NCBI GenBank assembly: GCA_905220665.1 | Contig: CAJNAR010000193.1 | Coordinates: 28,702-92,701, forward strand | DNA length: 64,000 nucleotides | Source: Albugo candida | Taxonomy: Eukaryota > Oomycota > Peronosporomycetes > Albuginales > Albuginaceae | Direction of reading: 5' to 3' | Shown here: positions 58,765 through 64,000 of the stretch, piece by piece | How positions within the stretch are numbered: position 1 is the stretch's first letter | Layout: the number at the start of each line of letters is the position of its first letter | Notes under the pieces: model-generated | What the model saw: the letters and a program-made list of their open reading frames with translations, nothing else | What the model was told of the DNA's origin: nothing | The model's database searches: none | Translations under genes and position numbers: made by a program

Positions 58765-61700
58765 TCAAGAATGTGAGACGTTTTTTGTATACTTTTCATC
58801 ACTTTTAAATAACCTTCAAACTTTTGGTGTATTTTTCAGTTTTTTTTATTTCGCCCGTGTAATATTAGTTTTGTTATGTCAACCATATTTTTTGAAAAAA
58901 ACGGTATAAAATCCCCGTATTCTCCGTTTTCCAACTAATGTCTACAGTGATTTCGAGTGCATTATTTTCAAGCGTGATCAGAAAAGAAACGAGACAGCAC
59001 GGTATGTCGAGAGCCCATGTGACAGAAACGTAGTACAAGAAAGAAAAAAAAGTTCTGAGCGCTCTGTCAAACAGCTGCGTTTCTCGTAAAAACGTTTGCC
59101 ATTACAGATGCAAATAGCTCTGTTAAATTCACATTAAAAACCTGCAATATACCTAGTCGGTTGCATTCACATACGCCCTCTACGAGTCCAACAAAAATTG
59201 TATTGCTTGACATCTTACTGCCCAAAAGACTTGACAGAACCAAGGTATAACATAGAAAGCGCGAAGATAGTTTGATCTATGTTTGGGTGAACCTTATTTC
59301 TCGTCTAAGGCTGAATTCAGCATCACATAGATCCATCAATGCTTACATATAACGCATTAAGATATATGATGCCCCAACACGACTTCATCACCAATAGAAA
59401 ATTATAATTATTGCGTTACTTCAATAACAACACGACCCTCTCTCATTGCGCGTTATCACGAATCATTTACGTTCCCAAATACCCAGAGATCGCTGCGTGC
59501 GAAAAGGCTTCTTCAACTCATCTTACTGCCTCATAAGATAATTTCGGTCGCAAAGAAAAAATCTCCTAGCCGTTAGCGAATAAAATACCTTCCTCATGTG
59601 AGACGGAAACGCGCTCGTTGAATGCTGTTATTCTAATTCCATTCTTAGCATCAAATTGGTTAAACCATGCTGGTATTGAACTTTGAAATGCCACTCTGCA
59701 GCGTAAACGTTACAAATGCTATCAAAGTGAGTTCTGGAATTCCGAAAGAGCGGGTCACAAAAGAGAGACATGTTCGTACTCGCTATTCAATGGGTATACC
59801 GTAGATTTCTCTATATTTCTGGTCAGTGCTTTATATTTGATGATTGGTCTGAACCGATGAAATAATTACAGCATCACCAATTATCTTCCAAAATCATCTA
59901 GCGTCGATTGACCATCTATCAGCAGACCTGACAGCTTTATTGAAGCGTTCCGCGCCTCTTCTTCTCATTTCAAATATGATAATATATGCTACTTTGCTTC
60001 CTGAGCCGGCAGCACCGGTAGGTAAATCCAATTCTCGCTGCTTCATCTGTGATAAATTTAGTCGTGATGCTAATAGCTCTCTTCTCTTCCGTCATTAAAG
60101 TCTCTGAATATTGTACAAACAGCAATGCACAACATGAGTGTGAGTCGGCTTATTACACTTGAGGTTCTGAGTAAAATGTTTTCAAGCCTTTAAGTAGCGC
60201 TCCATAACGGCGTTAGCTTTCGTGATGTTGTTTCTTTACTTCTGCTAATGTGGTAATGCCTCTCACGAGATTCATTTAGTCTTTCATCAAACATGCCTTT
60301 GCGTGTTGACGGCTTGAAAGCAGCATTTCACAGGCTAACAAGTTATTGCAATTAGCCATTCAACATGCCTCTTTATGTCGCTGCAGATCGGCTCTAGTCA
60401 TTGTAAACAATTGTGGCATATCTCGCGATCATTCTTAAAAGTGAGTCACCAATCCACGAGTCTTCATCCCTTCATAAATAAGTCCAACATCTAAATTTCA
60501 TCATCAGTTTGGCTGCTGCTAGAGGAAGAGTGAAAACGCGATATTTTTGCGCAAAAACACCCTCGTATTCATATCTATGCTTCAAATCAGCTTGCCTGCT
60601 TCAGCACCGATACGATAGTAGTTTAAAAACTTTCTCAATTTTTATTCGAAGCGTTCCGGTATTTCATGTATATACGTTGAATCAAATAACTCTTTCGCAT
60701 TGAGCGATTGTATTTGTTGCCGCATCATTTTTCTCAGTGCTAAATCATCTCCTTTTTCGTCCGCCTTTATAAATTGTTAGCGTTACACTTGTGCTTGGAT
60801 TTAGCAGCAAATTCTCAAAAGCGATACTCTCCTGACTAATTTCAAGTAAAAAGTTGCGTCGCATACAGGTTTTGTGTCAAACGTTCATGCCGGCATAGGG
60901 AGTGCTATGTTAGCGTCGCACAGGCTCAGAACTCGAGAGTAAAGCAGGTCGTGGATGAAGTGACCAAAGATTGGCTGTGCTTGGTTTTTATATCGCATAG
61001 TTCAGTTTACCTCGATGCGATCGATCACGAAGGTCATTATATCAATGTTTGCGAGTAACAAAAACAAACTTTGTCTGACGCAGTTGGCTTTTGATCACGT
61101 GGGTATGCTAATGTTTCCTTCTTTTTTCTTTCCAGAGCTTGTCTGTTCGGACAACTCTTTTTGATAGATTGCTTGAGATAACTAATGCACAGCCCGACGG
61201 GACAAAGACCATGCACTGTTTGACTCAGATTTGGTTCATATTCTTGTAAATATAAGCCCGAGCACTTCTTTACAGGTGACGAAATCAAAATACCTTGTGT
61301 CCCGGACGAAGTGAAGATTGGGAAGTTAATGTAGAACAAATCCGAGTAGCTTAAGTACGGTAGGTATAAATTTCCTAATACACATATCTTTTTGCTTGAT
61401 CGTTGCGGTGATCAAAACGTAGAAGCACCTACTAAAACGGAAGGCGTCTGTGATTTGTAGCGCCAAAACTGAGAGACAGAAAGAGTTAACGTTAGTTTAA
61501 CTGTGCTCGATGTTGAATGAAGAGCAACGATCCCATGTACAAAGAGCTTGAAGCTAACGCGCCCGATTTGGAGGCGATGAAGGCGCGTCGAAAATAAAGA
61601 ATATTAGACCCAGCAGGACCCTTTTGTTGGATATTTGACTGAAGAAATGGTTTGACGTTTAACGGGGGATGTCTAAATGAGGGAGGTAACAGGAAATAAT
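58765..61700. other. No gene recognised
   Basis: AT-rich DNA with scattered short ORFs (60509-60703, 61339-61037, 61800-61492) and no motif. The right end leads into the gypsy remnant; I could not recognise its 5' LTR. Confidence 0.4.
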
Positions 61701-61710
61701 CGCATCTCAA

Positions 61711-64000
61711 ATGCGCAGAACTTACCAAACATCTTATCTGCACTGGGGAGACGTCGATCAGGCATATTACAATATATTCCTCGCCTATAAGACGTGTCAA
61801 AAGAAAAGCTTTGTTATACCGTGGTCAGCGTGCGTTGATGCTTGGAAGTGGGCGAAAATCAACAAATTTGAAATGTGTAAACAGCCGGAAGATGGGGTTG
61901 GAGAGTATTGGATATACTATTCCAGAGAAGTTATCAAAACGGATTCGTTAGAGTCGAGTAAGATTGATCGTATAATGAGAAAGATCAAGACGAACACATT
62001 GATCCCGTATGTCGCGGTTTCGAAATCAAATTTACCACGTGTTGGAATAGGAGGGTCTGCAACATTATGTGGAGCAGGTGGATGCGAAGAGGATCGTAAA
62101 TTGGATGGTCGACGGTTTAAAGCATGCGGCTTTCAAGAACAAGATCTTGGACAAGCTGAATATGGATACCAATAAACATGTGAATAAAAAAATTCGGTAT
62201 CGTTCTATCAATGGTGTCAAGGACTATTGAGAAGATTTATAGAATGGGAACCTGAAGCAACCCGGTTTGATTCAATACGAAATGCTGTGTCTCTGAAAAA
62301 ACAAGTGCCTCTTCAGCAACGGTGTTTTCCTACTCATAATCATAAGCCTAAAGAAGAGGAAAACAGGCAACAAGTGTCGAAATAGGGCCCGCCCCGTACC
62401 ATATTTAAATGTTTGAGATGTAACAGCACCGAACATTCGATCCAAAGCTGACGCGGTGCGCATCAAGGGAAGCAGGATCTCTCCTAAGGAACCGAAATAA
62501 CAATCGTGAAGGATATTCCATCGACGCACCGAAGGTGAAGAAAGCTGCTATGGTGAAATGAAAGGGAGAGTCTTCCGCTACCGTCGATGGCATTCAAAAT
62601 TTATGTACGTTTTTGGACTCGGGCTCGGATTGCAGAATCGTATCCGCGGGATTGGTGGACGTCTTGAAATCAAAGGCATTTGTTCGTGTGAGCCAACACA
62701 CTACACCGATGAAGACAAATACGCTCGGAGACGCGCCAATATGGATAAAGCGTCGGGTTATGTTGAATTGCGTAGAATTCCCCACGTCGAGTAGACCATT
62801 CATATCGAGAAATCTGGAGGACGAAAAAGACAAATTGCTGACACTACTGATTGATCGAGGCATGATGGAGTTAGTGGGATTTTCCGAGCGATGCTCTTTT
62901 GGGGCAGCAAGACAAAGAAAACAAATATGGGACGCTTCGGGAATCAAATACAGTACGAAAGGCAATACCCTTTCATGTCGTGCGTAGAAACAATGCGACG
63001 AGGCGGGATATGTCAACGGCAGTAGCGATCTGAATGAGAAAGAAACCTATATAATGTTCCCGGAGGAGGTCAGCGCTGACATCCTTAGAGATGCTATCAA
63101 GGAAATTCTCGAGTCAGAAGTCGTCGAAGCAACAAAAAAGGGAGCAAGAAAGGAATGAGTTTCACGAATGACGTCATTACTTTACCAGTATCAGGATCTT
63201 CTTCGGGTGGAGTTCGCAGTGGACCCCCAGTCAAAGTCTCTCCCTTTAAGGTTTAGATAAAGGAAGGGATTGAGCCGATAATGCCGAGTTTCGGACGCTA
63301 TCTGCCATTAGATTCATTCTCAAAGAATACTACTAGATTTATCGGAATCCCGACTCAAGATGGGGTAGCGCACCTCGAATTGTTGCAGAAAAGATGTCGG
63401 AAACTATCGAGTGACGGTGGACCTGCGCGCGGTAAACGCGCACACAATTCCAATGTCGTGGCCAATGCCAAATTTGAAAGCGGTTCTCGCGAGTCTCGAT
63501 GTATCACGCTGTTACTTTTGATTGGATTGCTTCCGGTTTTACTGGCGACTTGCCCTACATGAAGCAGTCGGGATTATTTTACTCTGGTAACACCTGAGAG
63601 ACTTTATACGGGAAATCGAATTATCATGGGTTTGACAGACGCTGTCACTTTTGCACAGTAGGTTGCTGAGCGAGTATTAAAACCCGTCCTCAATCAGGGG
63701 GTTCAAGTATGGCTGTTGCCATCTTCGTTTATGCAGAAAGAGAAACGAAACTTCTTGAAAATTGGTGACCGTTCTTGAAAGATGTGAAATATTTGGTGTG
63801 AAGCTTCATCCAAAAAAGTGTTGTTTTCTCACTGTCGAGATTGTGTGGTGCGAAAAAAAGATTGAAGTGAATGGAGTGAGTCATTGCGCCGACCTAATTC
63901 CAGGATTATGCGAATTGGGACAAATAATCACTGGGCCAGATTTTTATCAATTGTTTTGTGCGGTGAAATGGATGCGGAATAATGTACTCAAAATACTCGC
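61711..64000 (+). mobile_element. Ty3/gypsy retrotransposon remnant, runs off the window
   Basis: In order: a gag-like ORF (61711-62175, 154 codons, rich in Trp, Lys and Tyr), a zinc-knuckle start CLRCNSTEH (62410-62436), a protease active site FLDSGSD (DSG at 62616-62624), and reverse transcriptase from about 63400. The RT shows VTVDLRAVNAHTIPMSWPMP (about 63411-63470), MGLTDAVTFAQ (about 63628-63660) and a tether with FYQLFCAVKWMRN (about 63942-63980). Protease before RT, and these RT words, fit Ty3/gypsy. The catalytic YxDD region (near 63710) has lost its aspartates, and stops are frequent. RNase H and integrase would lie to the right of the window. Confidence 0.75.
62613..62987 (+). pseudogene. 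gypsy retropepsin and linker, open fragment
   Basis: A 124-codon open stretch begins right at the retropepsin active site (LDSGSDCRIVSAGLVDVLKS). This is the dimeric aspartic protease that cuts Gag-Pol. The flap region is not clearly seen. The downstream part is a charged linker towards RT. It is out of frame with the RT segments at 63.4 kb, so the polyprotein is broken. Confidence 0.6.

Noticed and set aside
1..64000. CRISPR array, bacterial operon or rRNA genes
   Set aside because: No regularly spaced short repeats, no ribosome-binding-site-linked gene strings and no rRNA-like blocks were seen.

Overview
The window looks like gene-poor, repeat-rich chromosomal DNA from a eukaryotic microbe. 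The best fit is an oomycete, and the closest match I can name is a white-rust oomycete (Albugo). It is AT-rich by eye. There are no operons, ribosome-binding sites or tightly packed genes. Degraded eukaryotic transposons of many classes are scattered through it: Ty1/copia, Ty3/gypsy, LINE, a tRNA-headed SINE, Tc1/mariner-type and Mutator-like. The Albugo suggestion rests on two long, signal-peptide-bearing cysteine-rich proteins that carry the C-x2-C-x5-G (CCG) signature described for Albugo candidate effectors. That is inference; no species marker was seen.

Layout. 0-4 kb: a 63-bp direct repeat, one intact ORF (minus strand, 1379-2296) for a secreted pepsin-type protein that has lost its catalytic motifs, and a degenerate minisatellite. 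4.1-8.3 kb: a decayed copia element on the plus strand. 8.3-13.5 kb: small unassigned ORFs and a GGATCT hexamer array. 13.6-18.4 kb: a second copia element, minus strand, with both LTRs. 18.4-24.6 kb: no convincing gene. 24.6-28 kb: a transposon cluster with a LINE reverse-transcriptase scrap, a SINE bounded by a perfect 14-bp target-site duplication, and a broken Tc1/mariner-IS630-type transposase gene. 28.7-29.2 kb: a Gly/Tyr-rich coding remnant.

The most interesting content is a pair of paralogues: 34.8-36.9 kb (plus strand) and 52.4-54.2 kb (minus strand). Each is built from five cysteine modules. The best-kept modules follow C-x(11-12)-C-x2-C-x(29-41)-C-x(2-7)-C-x(10-11)-C. Both copies start with a signal peptide and a CX2CX5G motif, and both end at equivalent stops. 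Both are interrupted: two in-frame TAA/TAG codons near the 5' end of the first, and two in-frame stops plus two frameshifts in the second. Cysteine spacing is preserved across the stops, so the interruptions fall in former (or recoded, or spliced) coding sequence.

The right end holds a decayed MULE transposase with a SWIM zinc finger (56.9-58.8 kb, minus) and a decayed gypsy element (61.7 kb to the window edge, plus). The long stretches between (29-34.8, 37-51, 54.3-56.9, 58.8-61.7 kb) contain only short ORFs of a size expected by chance in AT-rich DNA. No rRNA, canonical tRNA, CRISPR or bacterial-type feature was found.
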